Position numbers and translations under genes: made by a program
In this document: in pieces, positions 5,537-5,717 of the stretch
Layout: every line of letters starts with the position of its first letter
How positions within the stretch are numbered: the first letter of the stretch is position 1
Assembly (NCBI GenBank): GCA_044369995.1
Contig: JBILWG010000128.1
Location: 1-5,717, forward strand
Origin: F1-60-MAGs149 sp044369995
GTDB lineage: Bacteria > Actinomycetota > Thermoleophilia > Gaiellales > F1-60-MAGs149
Length of the DNA: 5,717 bases
Direction of reading: 5' to 3'
Notes under the pieces: model-generated
Databases searched by the model: none
Told to the model about the DNA's origin: nothing
What the model saw: only the letters and a program-made list of their open reading frames with translations

Positions 5537-5717
5537 GTCCCGCGGGCGGCCGCCAGCATCGTCTCGAGCGGCGCGGTCGCTCCCGTCCAGATCTCGAGGG
5601 CATGGGCGCCCTGCCGCGCGAGGATCTCCAGGCCATCGACGACGGCGCATCCCGCCTCGGCGGCGGCCATGATCAGCGGTGTAGGCGTGGCGTCAGCGCG
5701 GTACGCGAGATCCACGA
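5533..5717 (-). CDS. aroE: Shikimate dehydrogenase, C-terminal end (5' partial)
   Basis: Last 60 residues of an NADPH-dependent shikimate dehydrogenase, which reduces 3-dehydroshikimate to shikimate in aromatic amino acid biosynthesis in the cytoplasm. The visible part matches the conserved family end: VDLAYRADATPTPL (usual form D-x-x-Y-x-P-x-x-TPL), then GCAVVDGLEILARQGAHA (usual DGLxMLxxQ, with the conserved Gln near the substrate and nicotinamide site), then LEIWTG. The start lies beyond the right edge. Its TGA (5535-5533) overlaps the ATG of the prepilin peptidase gene, so the two are very likely co-transcribed. The internal GTG at 5715 is not a start, because the conserved domain continues beyond it. 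Confidence 0.88.
   Translation of the reverse strand, partial: VDLAYRADATPTPLIMAAAEAGCAVVDGLEILARQGAHALEIWTGATAPLETMLAAARGT

Overview
The window is GC-rich DNA with a strong G/C preference at third codon positions. It suggests a high-GC actinobacterium. The pairing of aroE with a short prepilin peptidase and the iron-binding protein type fit a Thermoleophilia/Solirubrobacterales-like lineage, but that placement is inference and only moderately secure.

Left part (1-3850) is a binding-protein-dependent ferric iron ABC transporter. A lipoprotein iron-binding protein (fbpA, 5' end outside the window) overlaps the permease gene (fbpB) by four bases on the + strand. The permease has no ATG, GTG or TTG that would include its first membrane helix, so it most likely starts at a CTG inside a CTGA stop/start overlap. 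The ATPase gene (fbpC) lies on the - strand and converges on fbpAB instead of following it. In the convergent junction, 102 bp of the 3' end of fbpC is present a second time (101/102 identical, offset 161 bp). The second copy has an open frame that would give FbpC a different C-terminus if the repeats recombined.

Middle part (3851-4666): a 56-bp divergent intergenic region carries a perfect 10-bp palindrome overlapping possible -10 elements for both fbpC and a small one-helix membrane protein of unknown function (+ strand). That gene ends one base from the end of an unrecognised - strand gene.

Right part (4667-5717): a roughly 240-bp stretch without a convincing gene holds five consecutive hairpins. 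In two of them a base pair exists only in RNA read from the - strand (G.U there, C.A on +), so a structured - strand RNA or leader is plausible. Beyond it are a short prepilin peptidase lacking the usual cysteine domain and, overlapping it by ATGA, the 3' end of aroE (shikimate dehydrogenase), both on the - strand and probably co-transcribed.

Together the recognised genes cover ferric iron import at the cell membrane, aromatic amino acid biosynthesis, and maturation of type IV pilin-like proteins. The parts most worth a second look are the fbpC 3' duplication and the multi-hairpin region upstream of the unknown - strand gene.
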